From: Methanomicrobiales archaeon
GTDB lineage: Archaea; Halobacteriota; Methanomicrobia; Methanomicrobiales; Methanospirillaceae
Reading direction: 5' to 3'
NCBI GenBank assembly: GCA_012520015.1
Contig: JAAYPD010000285.1
Coordinates: forward strand, 1 to 5,106
Length of the DNA: 5,106 nucleotides
Shown here: positions 4,654 to 5,106 of the stretch, in pieces
Layout: every line of letters starts with the position of its first letter
How positions within the stretch are numbered: position 1 is the first letter of the stretch
Position numbers and translations under genes: made by a program
Notes under the pieces: model-generated
The model's database searches: none
What the model was told of the DNA's origin: nothing
The model's input: only the letters and a program-made list of their open reading frames with translations

Positions 4654-5106
4654 TTTGCGGCCTCCAGTGCATCATTAAGGGATATTTTTCCGGAATACAG
4701 GGCTGAACCAAGAACGGCCCCGCTGGCTCCTGAGCTTTTTAGCATGGCAATGTCTGATACTGATGTCACTCCCCCGGCGACGACAACCGGCACGGCAGCC
4801 GCCCTGAGAAGGTCCTGTACAGGCTTTGGATCAATTCCATTACACAGCCCCTCAACACTTACATTTGTGTACAATAATGAGCCTGCACCTTTCCTGGTAA
4901 AAAGATCAGCCCAGTCAAGGTAGTTGCCGGCCGTCTTCTCCCATCCATGGGTGACCATCTCACCTGCACGGGCATCAACGCCTGCCATGATCCTGCTACT
5001 TCCGTATTCATCAGAGAGTATGGTAAGGCACTCAGGCTCCTCTGCAGCAAATGTTGAGATGATGATACGGTCAACCCCGCAGTCAAGCCATGACCTTGCA
5101 TCTTCA
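4650..5106 (-). CDS. hisA: HisA, ProFAR isomerase, C-terminal part
   Basis: The frame is open from the right edge to TGA at 4652-4650, giving about the last 152 residues of a TIM-barrel enzyme (usually about 240). HisA opens the ribose ring of ProFAR to give PRFAR in histidine synthesis. Visible barrel segments are CGVDRIIISTFA (strand 4 region), MAGVDARAGEM with the conserved VDAR catalytic Asp (strand 5), GAGSLLYTNVSVEG (strand 6), PVVVAGGVTSVSDI (strand 7, phosphate binding) and GAVLGSALYSGKISL (strand 8, phosphate binding). An internal ATG at 4988 lies in mid-barrel and is not the start; the true start is beyond the window. The strand-6 loop reads TNVSVEG where bacterial enzymes have T-D-I-x-R-D-G, so a conserved acid is Glu instead of Asp; I recall similar TNVxxEG loops in other archaeal HisA. 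HisF was considered, but the order and ALYSGK ending favour HisA. It overlaps hisB by 4 bases. Confidence 0.93.
   Translation of the reverse strand, partial: EDARSWLDCGVDRIIISTFAAEEPECLTILSDEYGSSRIMAGVDARAGEMVTHGWEKTAGNYLDWADLFTRKGAGSLLYTNVSVEGLCNGIDPKPVQDLLRAAAVPVVVAGGVTSVSDIAMLKSSGASGAVLGSALYSGKISLNDALEAAK
4661..4665 (-). promoter_or_regulatory. hisB: Shine-Dalgarno sequence for hisB
   Basis: On the minus strand GGAGG lies inside the last codons of hisA, 7 bases before the hisB ATG. Together with the ATGA overlap this shows that hisB is translated by re-initiation or direct loading on the hisA-hisB transcript. It also confirms the hisB start. Confidence 0.8.

Noticed and set aside
4410..4706. 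Plus-strand frame of 98 codons opposite hisB and hisA
   Set aside because: Leucine- and serine-rich antisense of two well-supported genes, crossing their junction.
1..5106. CRISPR array, insertion sequence, integrase or attachment site
   Set aside because: No regularly spaced direct repeats, transposase-like ORFs or terminal inverted repeats were found; every large ORF is a core gene.

Overview
The window looks like chromosomal core DNA from a methanogenic archaeon. Its markers are a clamp-loader large subunit (RfcL) with a C-terminal PCNA-binding box, an HMf-type histone, an archaeal UPF0146 protein, and two adjacent proteins of the methanogenesis-marker type (an AIR-synthase-related protein and MtxX). 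Moderate GC content and the style of the histone and RfcL suggest the order Methanomicrobiales, possibly a Methanospirillum-like organism. The order and genus are inferences from recalled family resemblance, not from a search.

Layout: (1) 1-252 (+) is the C-terminal end of a UPF0146 gene. (2) 242-1696 (-) is rfcL, converging on UPF0146 with an 11 bp tail overlap. (3) 1697-1832 is a short divergent intergenic region. (4) 1833-2834 (+) is the AIR-synthase-related marker gene, followed with a 17 bp overlap by mtxX at 2818-3597 (+), a likely translationally coupled pair. (5) 3598-3779 is an AT-rich intergenic region holding a T-rich terminator candidate and the histone promoter. (6) 3780-3986 (+) is the histone gene. 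(7) 3987-4071 is a convergent spacer with oligo-T tracts for both strands. (8) 4072-4653 (-) is hisB, overlapped by 4 bp (ATGA) by the upstream hisA, whose 3' part fills 4650-5106 (-) and runs off the window.

Functionally there are four units: replication (RfcL), an uncharacterised methanogen-specific pair combining a PurM-type ATP-dependent fold with a phosphotransacetylase-like fold, chromatin (histone), and two histidine-biosynthesis enzymes. HisA makes PRFAR, which HisF/HisH convert to imidazole glycerol phosphate, the HisB substrate. Apart from the unknown role of the marker pair, nothing here looks like a mobile element, defence island, CRISPR array or RNA gene, and I see no clear sign of a new system. 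No gene-free stretch exceeds 300 bases.
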